64,000 nt of DNA from Novosphingobium mangrovisedimenti (GCF_025153475.1 NZ_JANZXA010000006.1:186001-250000), one strand, 5' to 3'; numbered from the stretch's first letter, positions 9,063-18,059 are shown. Program-made: numbers and translations. The notes: generated by a model not told the origin, from the sequence alone.

Positions 9063-10067
9063 ATGTTCGACGGTCAACTTTTCCGCGCCCTGATTTTCGT
9101 GGCGATCTTCGGATCGGTGTTCCTGTTCGTGCAGCTTGTCCTGCGGCTCGGGCTGGAAGGCCGTGCGCACCGGCAGGCCGTGAACAAGCGCTTGCGCATG
9201 ATTTCGACCGGGGCCGAACGCGAGGACGTGGTTGCGCGGCTCTTGAAGAACGATCCGACATTCGGGCCGAACGCGACGGGTTTCGTGGCAAAATCCCTGC
9301 GTAACCTGCGCAAGAAGCTGCTGATGGCGGGGCTGCCGTTCGGACCCACCGAGACGATGTTCGGCATGATCGGGCTCTTCGTCTTTTTCGGGCTGGGCGC
9401 CTGGTACCTGGCCTTCATCTATTCCTTTCCGATCACCTTCGGCGTGCTGCAATTGATCATTGCGGTTGCGGCGGGCGCTGCCATCGCGATTCCGCTGCAG
9501 ATCATCAGCGTCTTTGCCCAGCGGCGGCGCAAGCGGATGCAGGCGCAGTTTCCGGTTGCCCTCGACATCTTCGTGCGCGCGTTGAAGGCCGGGCATCCCG
9601 TCGCTTCGGCGCTCGACCTGATGACTAACGAGATGGAGGACCCGATTGGCAGCGAGTTCGGTCTGGTCGGCGACGAGATTTCCTATGGCGCCGAGCTGAC
9701 CGAGGCGCTCGATGCCATGGCCGAACGCTGGGACCTCGATGACATTCGCATGTTCGTGGTCTCGCTTTCGGTGCAGAACGAGACCGGCGGCAATCTCGCG
9801 GAAATCCTGGAGAACCTGTCCGAAGTGATCCGTGAACGCGCGACCTTGCTTCTCAAGGTCCGGGCGCTGAGTTCCGAAGGGCGCATGACAGGCTGGCTGC
9901 TGACAGTCCTGCCCATTCTCACTTTCCTGGCGCTCTTCCTGACGGACCCCTCATTCTATTTCGACGTGGCGATGGACCCCATTTTCTACATCGGGTTCCC
10001 CATGATCATCGCCCTTTTCCTTCTGGGGGTCCTGTGGATCCGCAAGCTTGTTGATCTGAAGGTCTGA
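9063..10067 (+). CDS. tadB: Tad inner-membrane platform protein TadB
   Basis: A 334-residue polytopic membrane protein. There is an N-terminal helix (about 8-27), two central helices (about 98-150), a type II secretion system F domain (about 165-295, with LALDIFVRALKAGHPV and NETGGNLAEILENLS), and two C-terminal helices. It pairs with TadC to form the inner-membrane platform that couples CpaF to pilin. It is separated from cpaF by four bases and from tadC by one. Confidence 0.93.
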   Translation: MFDGQLFRALIFVAIFGSVFLFVQLVLRLGLEGRAHRQAVNKRLRMISTGAEREDVVARLLKNDPTFGPNATGFVAKSLRNLRKKLLMAGLPFGPTETMFGMIGLFVFFGLGAWYLAFIYSFPITFGVLQLIIAVAAGAAIAIPLQIISVFAQRRRKRMQAQFPVALDIFVRALKAGHPVASALDLMTNEMEDPIGSEFGLVGDEISYGAELTEALDAMAERWDLDDIRMFVVSLSVQNETGGNLAEILENLSEVIRERATLLLKVRALSSEGRMTGWLLTVLPILTFLALFLTDPSFYFDVAMDPIFYIGFPMIIALFLLGVLWIRKLVDLKV

Positions 10068-10068
10068 C

Positions 10069-11037
10069 ATGATCGAGCTTATCGCAGCAAATGCCACGAT
10101 CCGCTTCTTCCTGCTGGCGGCGATCTTTGCGGGCATCATGTTCGCGGGCGTGCAGATCGCGAACCTGTCTTCGCGGCGGGCAACGATCAGGAACGAGCTT
10201 CAGCGCCTGTCGAACGACACGGCACGCAGCGCGAGCCAGCAGCTGTTCCACAAGAAGGAAACGGCCTGGTCGAAGCTGGCCGATGCGATCGAGAAGGCGG
10301 GGCTCAGTCTCGAGGATACGCAAGGGGACAAGCTGCGCAGGAAACTGCGCGCTGCCGGTTACGATTCGCCGTCGGCACCGCGTATCTTCACTCTGGCCCG
10401 GCTGGTGATGATCTTCCTTGTTCCGCTCGGCTACATCCTGCTTATCTACCTGCCGGGCGAACCGATGAGCGATCTCAAGCTCTACATGCATGTCGCGGTC
10501 ATGGCGCTGATCGGCCTCTACTTTCCCAATCTCTACATCACGGCGAAGGCGGATCGGCGCCGCGAGCAGGTGATTAACGGTTTCCCGGACGCGCTGGATC
10601 TTCTTCTGGTGTGCGTGGAGGCGGGCCTCGGGCTGGAATCGGCCATGGACCGCGTGGCGCGCGAGATGGTGCTGTCCCATCCGCTCGTTTCGCAGGTCAT
10701 CTCGAATGCGACGCTGCTGATGCGCGCGGGCGCCGAACGCGAGTCCGCGCTGCGCCAGATGGGGGAAAACAGCGGCGTCGACGAGATCCGCAGCTTTTCC
10801 ACGCTTCTGATCCAGTCGGACAAGCTCGGCACGAGCATCGCTGCGACATTGCGCGTCTACGCCGCTGAAATGCGGGAGAAGCGGAGGCTGCGGGCGGAAG
10901 AGAAGGCGCATCGCCTGCCCGTGCTGATTTCCATTCCGCTGGTTATCTGCATGCTGCCGACGGTCATCGGTGTCTTGATGCTTCCCGGCATCATCCACGC
11001 AGTACGTGAGCTGTTCCCGGCGCTGAATGGAGGTTGA
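10069..11037 (+). CDS. tadC: Tad inner-membrane platform protein TadC
   Basis: A 322-residue relative of TadB. It has the N-terminal helix (about 8-27), two middle helices (about 105-155), the T2SSF domain (about 170-285: DALDLLLVCVEAGLGLESAM and QSDKLGTSIAATLRVYA) and a C-terminal helix pair. It is the partner of TadB in the platform. The gene follows tadB directly. Confidence 0.93.
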   Translation: MIELIAANATIRFFLLAAIFAGIMFAGVQIANLSSRRATIRNELQRLSNDTARSASQQLFHKKETAWSKLADAIEKAGLSLEDTQGDKLRRKLRAAGYDSPSAPRIFTLARLVMIFLVPLGYILLIYLPGEPMSDLKLYMHVAVMALIGLYFPNLYITAKADRRREQVINGFPDALDLLLVCVEAGLGLESAMDRVAREMVLSHPLVSQVISNATLLMRAGAERESALRQMGENSGVDEIRSFSTLLIQSDKLGTSIAATLRVYAAEMREKRRLRAEEKAHRLPVLISIPLVICMLPTVIGVLMLPGIIHAVRELFPALNGG

Positions 11038-11041
11038 GGAC

Positions 11042-12391
11042 ATGAACAAGAGACTGAGGACTTCGTTCGTTGCAATTAGCCTGCTGGGGCTTGGCGGGTG
11101 CCAGTCGATCTTTGGCTCGTCCGACCTCTCGCATGTGAGGCCGGGCGCCATGTCTCCCCGGGACCGCGACGACGTCGTCGGCCTGGCGTTGTTGATCCGG
11201 GGGCGGACGCACATCGCCGAGGGCAATCTCGCCGCCGCGGCCGAAGCCCTGCGCATGGCCCAGCGTTTCCCGGAAACGAAAGCGGATGCGACCAATGGCC
11301 TGGGCGTCGTCTATGCACGGATGAAGCGGTTCGATGTCGCGGCCCGCTATTTCCGTGAGGCAACCGAGATGGAGCCCTCGAACAATCGCTTCGCTACCAA
11401 CCTCCATAGGCTGGAACGCACGACGCGCGTGGCGGTGCAGAAACAGCCGGTGCCGTCCGCGCAGGGGCGTGTGGCCTCGCAGGTGGGGGCCGATGCCCGC
11501 CGCGTCGCGTCGCAGTCCGGCAGCGCCGATAACCCGCCGGTGCTGGCCGAAGCGGAACCGAGGGTCGATACGAGGAACGAGAGCCTTCGGGCGCCTCGGC
11601 CGGCATCCGGCGATGCGATGCAGCCCGCGCCGGCGGTGACGCATTCTCCGGCAATCGAGCCGCCCACGGCGGGAACGGCAAGCCCTGCCACGTCTGCCTT
11701 TGAAAGTGCGCCGGGCACTCGTGCCGCGGCGAATGGCGATGCCTCCCGCTCTGCAGGACAGAAGGCGCTGCAGCAGGCGAGGGCCGAACTGACGGCGGGG
11801 AACCTTGCCACGGCCGCCCGGCTGTTCCGTGTCGCACAGCGGCAGGGCGACACTCTGGCAGACGCCAGCAATGGCCTGGGCGTCGTCTATGCGCGCCTCG
11901 GTCGCCCCGACCTTGCCGACCGGTACATGCAGATGGCAGCGGCTCTCGAACCCGCCAACCCGAAGTTCGCGGCCAACATCCAGCGTTTGCACGGTACCGT
12001 GCGCTTCGCGCACGACGACGCGGCTTCCGGCCCCGCGCGCCTTCGCGACCTCATTCCGGCGCCAGCCTTCGGCAAGGCGGCCGCGCCTGCAGCGGGTTCC
12101 GGTGCCGGTCATATCATGGTCGATGCGACGGACGGTCTGCTGCACGATGTCCTGCCGCCGGTGCAGATCCACACTGCCAGTCTCGATGCCGGCTCCGGCG
12201 TCAAGGAGCAGTGCCAGGGCCACGGCGTGCAGACTTTGTCGGGATCGCGATCCTGCCTCAACGTCGTCTCGTCGCCGGGGGCTGCTCCGGTGATGGAGGT
12301 GATCGGCGTTTCCTCCCCGAACAGCGCGCAGGATCAGGTGCAGGCGGATGCCGCACCGGTACTCGTCGCCTTTTCCGATGCGACAGCCTGA
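11042..12391 (+). CDS. tadD: TadD-like TPR lipoprotein with a duplicated TPR block
   Basis: A 449-residue predicted lipoprotein: the signal peptide ends at LGGC with C20. There are two similar TPR modules, at about residues 50-135 and 240-320. Each contains NGLGVVYAR followed by a repeat ending in an EPxNxxFAxNxxRL segment. A Pro/Ala-rich linker of about 100 residues separates them, and the C-terminal 110 residues are unassigned. TadD acts as a pilotin or assembly scaffold in known systems. Family members are usually shorter with one TPR block, so the length and duplication are notable. The start at 11042 is chosen because GAGG lies 5 to 10 bases upstream and the lipobox then sits at the right distance. 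Confidence 0.83.
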   Translation: MNKRLRTSFVAISLLGLGGCQSIFGSSDLSHVRPGAMSPRDRDDVVGLALLIRGRTHIAEGNLAAAAEALRMAQRFPETKADATNGLGVVYARMKRFDVAARYFREATEMEPSNNRFATNLHRLERTTRVAVQKQPVPSAQGRVASQVGADARRVASQSGSADNPPVLAEAEPRVDTRNESLRAPRPASGDAMQPAPAVTHSPAIEPPTAGTASPATSAFESAPGTRAAANGDASRSAGQKALQQARAELTAGNLATAARLFRVAQRQGDTLADASNGLGVVYARLGRPDLADRYMQMAAALEPANPKFAANIQRLHGTVRFAHDDAASGPARLRDLIPAPAFGKAAAPAAGSGAGHIMVDATDGLLHDVLPPVQIHTASLDAGSGVKEQCQGHGVQTLSGSRSCLNVVSSPGAAPVMEVIGVSSPNSAQDQVQADAAPVLVAFSDATA

Positions 12392-12400
12392 GGCCAGTCA

Positions 12401-12865
12401 ATGCTTGAAGCGATACTCGTCCTCGCGTGCTACGCGCTGGTGCTTGCTGCGGCCATCGGCGATGTCCGGCATCGGCACATCCCGAACCTGTTGTGCCTGG
12501 TCCTTGCCGGCGTTGCGCTTTTCTACGCGATTATGACGAATGATCTGGCTGGGGTCGGCAGCCACTTGCTTCACGCGGTTCTGGCGCTAGCCGTGGGCAT
12601 GGGGCTGTTCGCGCTGGGCATGATCGGCGGCGGCGATGCGAAGCTCTATAGTGCGGCGGCGCTTGCGATCCCGTTCTCGAGAGCGCTCAGCTTGCTGGGA
12701 TGGACTTCGCTGGTGGGGCTGGTGCTGCTCGTTGCGATGATGATTCTGCGTCGCAGCCTGGCGCTGCGCAAGAAGGGGAAAACGGCGTTTACGGTCCCTT
12801 ACGGCGTTGCGATCGCCGGAGGGCTCATGCTGGCGCTCCTGCCCGATCTGGAAGTCGTTTTCTGA
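12401..12865 (+). CDS. cpaA: CpaA/TadV prepilin peptidase
   Basis: A 154-residue A24-type aspartic prepilin peptidase without the N-terminal methylase domain, as is normal for CpaA/TadV. The catalytic aspartates are D21 (in GDVRHRHIPN) and D79 (in GGGDAK). It is polytopic, with about four helices. It should cleave Flp after G14 and process the TadE-like pseudopilins. It is the last gene of the operon and is followed by a terminator. Confidence 0.92.
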   Translation: MLEAILVLACYALVLAAAIGDVRHRHIPNLLCLVLAGVALFYAIMTNDLAGVGSHLLHAVLALAVGMGLFALGMIGGGDAKLYSAAALAIPFSRALSLLGWTSLVGLVLLVAMMILRRSLALRKKGKTAFTVPYGVAIAGGLMLALLPDLEVVF

Positions 12866-12872
12866 AGGGCGG

Positions 12873-12937
12873 AATTCGGCGCCGGGCGGGTCCGACGGTG
12901 CGCGCGTCGGGCCGACGCCGAATTGACGCTCTTTTTC
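12873..12937 (+). terminator. Terminator of the tad operon
   Basis: The outer stem AATTCGGCG (12873-12881) pairs perfectly with CGCCGAATT (12916-12924). A nested stem CCGACG (12892-12897) pairs with CGTCGG (12905-12910). TGACGCTCTTTTT follows. The position 8 bases after the cpaA stop fits a rho-independent terminator. Confidence 0.75.
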
Positions 12938-12985
12938 GTCTCGATGGGACGAAGGATCGGCTTGTGGGAAGGCCAGCGGCGCTAA

Positions 12986-13010
12986 TGGTGACCCCTACGG
13001 GACTCGAACC
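12986..13010 (-). other. tRNA 3'-end fragment: attachment-site scar of an integrative element
   Basis: Read on the minus strand, 25 nt form the end of a tRNA: T-loop TTCGAGT, T-stem 3' strand CCCGT, acceptor 3' strand AGGGGTC, discriminator A and CCA. Upstream of the T-loop the match is lost: the T-stem 5' strand (TCAGG) no longer pairs, and no anticodon arm is present. This is the direct-repeat remnant left when a tyrosine-recombinase element integrates into the 3' end of a tRNA gene. The acceptor resembles that of tRNA-Glu (which ends in AGGGGACGCCA in E. coli), but the identity is a guess. It marks the border between the tad chromosome and the mobile region. Confidence 0.75.
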
Positions 13011-13099
13011 TGAGGAACAAGGGATTGCAGGGGGCTCCAGGGGAAAGAAATGGCAGAAAACCGCCAATCGCATTCCCGCTCAATCCCCCTGATTACCGC

Positions 13100-13123
13100 G
13101 ATGCTCCCACGGATGCTCCCACG
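13100..13123. repeat. Tandem 12-bp direct repeats beside the att fragment
   Basis: GATGCTCCCACG occurs twice head to tail (13100-13111 and 13112-13123), about 90 bp inside the element from the tRNA fragment. Tandem short repeats in this position could be arm-type binding sites for the element's recombinase or excisionase. The function is inferred from position. Confidence 0.45.
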
Positions 13124-13532
13124 GCTCCTGTATGGTAAGTGCGGTTTCAACGGCGTCGGCAAACATAATGCTGATATCTGCAGGGCATTGCGCGCGGGGA
13201 GCACGAGGGGCGATGGTCAAGCACTACATTGAAGTGACCGGCGCACAGCCCGAATTGCGTGGCGGTCGGACACTCCAGAATGGCAATTTATGTGTTCACG
13301 AGTTGCGAATAACAACCTCAAGAGTCGTCAATATGCGACGCAGCTAGGGACCTCGTTCTCGTCGATCAGTATCCCGAGACCGAATCTTGAAAATAACCAA
13401 TTTCGCGAGGCGATTGGCGGTTCATTACAAATGCCACACGGCCCCATCCGTGCCAGCGGGCTTCAAAAGTCTGGATAGTAACGCCCCGGGGCTTTCCTTC
13501 ACGAACCAAATCGCGCAGATTGCGTTCGACAT
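13124..13532. other. Non-coding left end of the element
   Basis: About 400 bases between the repeats and the SIR2-APAZ gene. No frame here looks like a real protein, and no integrase is present. Base composition drops locally (13270-13400 is AT-richer), so the promoter of the Argonaute operon probably lies in 13270-13530, but I see no convincing -35/-10 pair. Confidence 0.4.
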
Positions 13533-16373
13533 TTGTTCGTCATTATCCATAGGCATGGGGTCAGTCGCTTGGCAGGCAGTGGTCCGGTTTCCGAATTCAT
13601 CCCGACCGAAGTCCAACGAGCCGTGCCGGGTCGGCTACGATCGCTGCTGCGCGGGCAACCTGAGCCTGTTCTTCTATTGGGAGCAGGCGCGTCCATCTCG
13701 TCAGGGATCCCGGCTGCCGGGGAAGCTGTCGAGAGAATCGCTAAATGGCGGTGGTGCTTGGACAACGATCGCCTACCAAATGATCCGAGCGTCCGCCGCG
13801 CGGATTATTGGCCTTGGTTGACCGCGCAGCCGTGGTTTTCAACGGATGTTCTCCTTGCGGAGCTGTATCCCGATGCGGTCAAGAACCTGTTGAACGTTGC
13901 AAACGACCGGCGCGTCTTTTTCGAGGACATGATCCATCCACCCGTGCATCCTAATCGGGGCTACAGAGGTCTTGCCAACATCCTGCACCAAGGCTGGATA
14001 GCGACCGTCCTCACGACAAACTTTGACGAATGCATTCAAAACGCCCGAGTTCTGGTGACGCGGCCTCACCATCTGGTGGCGATCAAGACACCATCGGACC
14101 TAGTCCGCTTCTCATCAGCGCCGGAAAATCCTCAGCTCGTTTACCTGCACGGCTCGGTAGAGCATTTGACCGACAAGAATCTGGCGATCGACGTCCAAAA
14201 TATGGACAGCGAGATCGTCGAACGTGTGCGACCGCTGCTCCGCGACCATCCCATCATTGTCGTCGGCTATCGTGGCGCCGAACCCTCGGTGATGCGTGGT
14301 CTTTTCCTCGACAACATAGACTACACCAGCAAATTCTATCACGGCATCTACTGGTGTGTGCTGGACCGAGAGATCGACGCGCCGATGCCTCCAATGGTTG
14401 CGGAACTCGCGTCGGCCATCGGCGGTAACTTCACTAAAGTACCGATTTCGGGCTTCGACGATCTTTTCGAGATCGAATTATACAATCGGCTGGTGGCCGA
14501 AGGAGCGCAACCGACCCGGCGTAACCACGGCTATCGGCCGCCCGAGTTGCCGCTCGACATGACCCCGATTGCTGGGGGCCTTCTCGATAACATCGATCGC
14601 GTTTTGCTTTTCACACGTCTCCGTGAATATGCCGCCGTACTCAACAACTGGGCACCGGATTCCTATGAGGAAGACTGGACGCTTCGAATGGGCACCACCT
14701 TCAACCTGCTCATGGCTAACGACGATGCGACCGTTCCGACGGTGGCGGGTTGGTTGTTGTTCTCTAATGATCCGACCGTATTGATACCCAGTGCATTTGT
14801 GCGCTTCCGTGCGCTCGGGCCCGAGACTTGGCTGCGTCAGTGCCTTGGCGACGATGTCGATCTTCTGCACGAACCCAATGCGGAAGGCTCTCTCGTCGAG
14901 GTGGATATCCGCGGAAATCTGTGGTCACAGCTCGACCAGCTCACCGAGTTGCTATCACGAGTCAACCGTCAGTTTCGCTTGAAGCAGGAGGTGTCGCGGC
15001 AGGTCCGTTCGTACAGTCCATTGGCCCTCAAAGAGATGATCGTGAACGCGCTTGTGCATCGTGACTATGCCTGCCCCGATCCGGTCGAGATCGTGGTTAC
15101 GCCCGAGCGGATCGTCACCAGGAGCCCTGGAGGTCTTGTCGATACGGTCGCTGCGCAGATTTACGATCAAGAACTTCAGGCCATGATCAAGAGTGGTCGG
15201 CGCAGCATCAAAGGCTACCGAAATCCGGTCATCTCCGATCTCTTCTACGGCGGCGGCCAGATGGACCATACCGGATCGGGTCTGTCGGATATGTGGAAAG
15301 AGACCATCAACAACAATGGCGACGTGGATTTCGGACCGGGGGACGAGAACAGGGCGTTCAACGTCGAGATAAAGGCCCGTCCCGAGGCTGTGGACGACAT
15401 CACGAATACCGCTATCGCGGATGAATCACAGGTCACACGTTTCACCACGAACCTTTTGCCCATCCATACAATGCCCGATAGGATCTGGCATGCTGGGACG
15501 ACTGCGACTTATACCGGGGGGCTATATCGTTCCGCGGGCGACCTCCCCGTACCTCCTGGACACGTCCAAGACGGCCGCTTCTACACACTCTACGACCTCG
15601 ACGAGATTACCGATGCGCTAGTGACGCCGTTCGATCCTGGAGATGTCGAGACGGTCACGCCTGAAGAACTCATGGATCTTCCGAACGGCGAGAATATCCT
15701 GATCAAACTCCTCGTCGATGCCGTACTCGGACATTGCCGCGCGCTCGGGATGCAGATCGATTTCAAGCGAAAGCGCGCCCATTTCCCGCGTTTCGATGAG
15801 GAGCAGGAACGTCGGATTACCTACAAAGCCCGATATAAGCGAGCCACGAGAACGGTGGTCAAGGCCCGGACGAAGCGGGATACGGGCGAGATATCCTATT
15901 ACGAGCACAAGGCGCTTTCGATCTCGGTTGCGCCCTATGGCTCCGAGTGGTGCATCATCCTCTCGCCCGGTTACGCGTTCACGCGAAATGGCTTTGGACG
16001 GCTGATCGGCAACGAGCTCATCAACAGCCTGTCGACGCGGCGGGCGGCAAAGGACTTCAATTCGAGTGTCCATAATGACCTCGCCTTTTGGCAGGCGATG
16101 TTGGCGGAACAGTCAGAGGGGCTGTTCTCTCTCCAGCCAGATGTGAGCGGTGGCCTATCCCGGTTCGCACCCAATATTGTCATGAGCAACCAGCTTCCTG
16201 GGGCCTCACTGAACTCCAACGCTTTCGATGAACTTGCGATCGTCCAAGGCGACCCGGACGAACTCGAAGAGCTCGACAGAGAGCTCTCGGAGTTGGCCGA
16301 CATGGTCGAGCTTGACGACTTGCGGGAACCCGAACCGGCGAGCGCATTCGGGCGGGTGAGCGACGATGACTGA
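13533..16373 (+). CDS. SIR2 / RecG-C-like (GHKL) / APAZ fusion, partner of a short Argonaute
   Basis: A 946-residue protein with three recognisable parts. Residues about 25-330 are a SIR2-like domain: LLLGAGAS (47-54), TTNFDE (161-166, candidate catalytic N163), YLHG with H206, and VVGYRGAEPS (243-252). Residues about 345-615 resemble the RecG-C/HATPase_c_4 module of AlbA_2-linked regulators: E501 and N505 in LKEMIVNALVHRDY, SPGGL (531-535), YRNPVISDLFYGGG (562-575) and GSGLSDM (581-587). Residues about 625-880 fit APAZ, the domain that pairs with short pAgos: NLLPIHTMPDRIW, DGRFYTLYDL, R771, a conserved His (EHKAL) and an FTRNGFGR segment. Known SIR2-APAZ/pAgo (SPARSA) pairs deplete NAD+ when guided to invader nucleic acid. 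The RecG-like insert is extra. Start uncertain: TTG at 13533 (used) or TTG at 13569, neither with a good ribosome site. The stop overlaps the Argonaute start by 8 bases. Confidence 0.85.
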   Translation: MFVIIHRHGVSRLAGSGPVSEFIPTEVQRAVPGRLRSLLRGQPEPVLLLGAGASISSGIPAAGEAVERIAKWRWCLDNDRLPNDPSVRRADYWPWLTAQPWFSTDVLLAELYPDAVKNLLNVANDRRVFFEDMIHPPVHPNRGYRGLANILHQGWIATVLTTNFDECIQNARVLVTRPHHLVAIKTPSDLVRFSSAPENPQLVYLHGSVEHLTDKNLAIDVQNMDSEIVERVRPLLRDHPIIVVGYRGAEPSVMRGLFLDNIDYTSKFYHGIYWCVLDREIDAPMPPMVAELASAIGGNFTKVPISGFDDLFEIELYNRLVAEGAQPTRRNHGYRPPELPLDMTPIAGGLLDNIDRVLLFTRLREYAAVLNNWAPDSYEEDWTLRMGTTFNLLMANDDATVPTVAGWLLFSNDPTVLIPSAFVRFRALGPETWLRQCLGDDVDLLHEPNAEGSLVEVDIRGNLWSQLDQLTELLSRVNRQFRLKQEVSRQVRSYSPLALKEMIVNALVHRDYACPDPVEIVVTPERIVTRSPGGLVDTVAAQIYDQELQAMIKSGRRSIKGYRNPVISDLFYGGGQMDHTGSGLSDMWKETINNNGDVDFGPGDENRAFNVEIKARPEAVDDITNTAIADESQVTRFTTNLLPIHTMPDRIWHAGTTATYTGGLYRSAGDLPVPPGHVQDGRFYTLYDLDEITDALVTPFDPGDVETVTPEELMDLPNGENILIKLLVDAVLGHCRALGMQIDFKRKRAHFPRFDEEQERRITYKARYKRATRTVVKARTKRDTGEISYYEHKALSISVAPYGSEWCIILSPGYAFTRNGFGRLIGNELINSLSTRRAAKDFNSSVHNDLAFWQAMLAEQSEGLFSLQPDVSGGLSRFAPNIVMSNQLPGASLNSNAFDELAIVQGDPDELEELDRELSELADMVELDDLREPEPASAFGRVSDDD

Positions 16374-17865
16374 CTTGTCACTTTTCGAGCTGCGCTCGCC
16401 TCCGCTGCAATTCGGTGGGGCCGCATCCACGTCCGACCCCAAATCGGGTCTCGACAGTGCCGGACCCTTTGATCTTCGGTTTGGAGCGGCCCGGAAGGAT
16501 GCGATCCATGTCGGTGTGATCGGTCCTGCGGATATGATCGATAGCGCGCAGAAATGGTTGACCCGTTGCGCGGCCGGAATACCGACGTTCGGCCCGGCCA
16601 CATCGTTGCGACGACCGTTTCCGGGTTTTTCGGAGGTTTTCCGCAAGAAGCTGGTCTATTCAACGCATCTTTCCATTGCATTGGCCGAGGCAGGTGACAA
16701 TTCGATCGAGCTTGCGCTCGCGGGCTCAGACGCGTTCATACGCTTTCAGACGATCGTCGATCTCTACGATGCCAGTCTTCAACGTCTCGCTGGGCGAGAC
16801 GTGAACCGTCCCGATGTCGTGTTGGTGTGCCTCCCGCAGAGCGTTCTCGACAAGTGCAGAACGGTCGAGCGCCAGAATACAGAGGCCGAGCGAGAGCGGG
16901 CAAAGGCGATCAGGAAAGCGCGTGCGAGTCGACAAACCGATTTCTTCGACCTGCTCGATGAAGTCGAGGAAAGTGAAGATGATTTCCTCAAACGCGATCT
17001 GAGACATGCGCTCAAGGCCAGGGCCTTGGCGGCGCGGCTGCCGATCCAGATCGTCACACCACGGTTGCTAGAGGATGGTCCTAAGAGCGAGGATCCCGCC
17101 ACCCGCGCCTGGAACTTCTCGGTTGGCTTATACTACAAGGCAGGCGGCGTTCCTTGGCGGTTGAGTCCGCCCGGGCCGGAGACTTGTTTCGTTGGGATAA
17201 GCTTTCACCACTATCGGACGAAGCAGCGCCACATTGTGCAATCGAGCCTAGCCCAAGCTTTCTCGAGCGAAGGCGAAGGTTTCGCAATTCGGGGCACCGG
17301 AGTGCCGGCCGAGGCGGATCAACGCCTGAACGTGCATCTTTCCGAGGATCAAGCTTATGATCTCGGCGTACGCATCATCGCGGAATATGGGGCACGTACG
17401 GGTCGCTCTCCGCTGCGATTGGTGATCCATAAGACCAGCCAGTTCGACCAGGCGGAGATCCGGGGCTTTCGCGCCGCGCTCGGGGACATTCCTATCGTCA
17501 GCCTCGTGACGATGGTGCCGAGCGCATTCCGCCTCGTACGTTTTGGTATGTACCCTCCAAAAGTTGGCACAATCTGCACGGTGAACGGAGCGCGGACCTT
17601 CCTCTACACATCTGGCTATATTCCAGAGATCGAGACCTATCCCGGTCCGCACATACCTCAGCCATTCGAAGTGCGCTCGATCGGCCCCGAGGATTCATTG
17701 GCTGCGGCAACCGATATCTTCAACTTGACGCGTATGAACTGGAACACGGCGGATATCCGCGGAAAATGGCCCGTTACCCTCTCTTTCGCCCGACGGGTTG
17801 GCGGAATTCTCAATGAATATGGAGAGCAGGATCCTGATGAAACTTCATTTCGATATTTTGTGTAG
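16366..17865 (+). CDS. Short prokaryotic Argonaute (MID-PIWI), catalytically inactive
   Basis: A 499-residue protein with no PAZ or N domain. A MID domain spans about 45-250 and PIWI about 250-499. PIWI landmarks are YYKAGGVPWRL (256-266), CFVGISF (274-280), LVIHKTSQF (352-360), the YPP..GT segment (396-402), LYTSG (413-417) and LTRMNWNTADIRGKWPVTLS (454-473). The first catalytic Asp of the DEDX tetrad would fall in VGISF, where Ser (S279) replaces it, so slicing is not expected, as in other short pAgos. The C-terminus is hydrophobic (RYFV), as in many pAgos where it helps hold the guide 5' end. The middle (165-215) is a charged helical insert. It overlaps the SIR2-APAZ gene, so the two are co-translated. 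Expected role: guide-loaded sensor activating the NADase. Confidence 0.88.
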   Translation: MTDLSLFELRSPPLQFGGAASTSDPKSGLDSAGPFDLRFGAARKDAIHVGVIGPADMIDSAQKWLTRCAAGIPTFGPATSLRRPFPGFSEVFRKKLVYSTHLSIALAEAGDNSIELALAGSDAFIRFQTIVDLYDASLQRLAGRDVNRPDVVLVCLPQSVLDKCRTVERQNTEAERERAKAIRKARASRQTDFFDLLDEVEESEDDFLKRDLRHALKARALAARLPIQIVTPRLLEDGPKSEDPATRAWNFSVGLYYKAGGVPWRLSPPGPETCFVGISFHHYRTKQRHIVQSSLAQAFSSEGEGFAIRGTGVPAEADQRLNVHLSEDQAYDLGVRIIAEYGARTGRSPLRLVIHKTSQFDQAEIRGFRAALGDIPIVSLVTMVPSAFRLVRFGMYPPKVGTICTVNGARTFLYTSGYIPEIETYPGPHIPQPFEVRSIGPEDSLAAATDIFNLTRMNWNTADIRGKWPVTLSFARRVGGILNEYGEQDPDETSFRYFV

Positions 17866-18059
17866 AGGGGGAGTGCAGGTTCTGGTTTTACAGACGCCGT
17901 TTGTCACCTGTTGACCTGCCGAGGCCACGAGTTCAGCTCGGTTTTTCTATCACTGAGTCGACCGTCTGAAATTTTGGCTGCATTTGCTCGTTCATCCATG
18001 GCGCGGTGATTAGTAGGTTTGCCTGATCGCTAGGTTAGATAGAAGACGGGAAGTGGAAT

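Noticed and set aside
12986..13075. A complete tRNA gene on the minus strand
   Set aside because: Only the T-loop to CCA part is present; the T-stem 5' strand does not pair and no anticodon arm can be folded upstream.
13387..13821. Rightward 144-codon frame before and over the SIR2 gene start
   Set aside because: It overlaps the SIR2 domain in another frame, is Ser/Arg/Gly-rich and has no family features.
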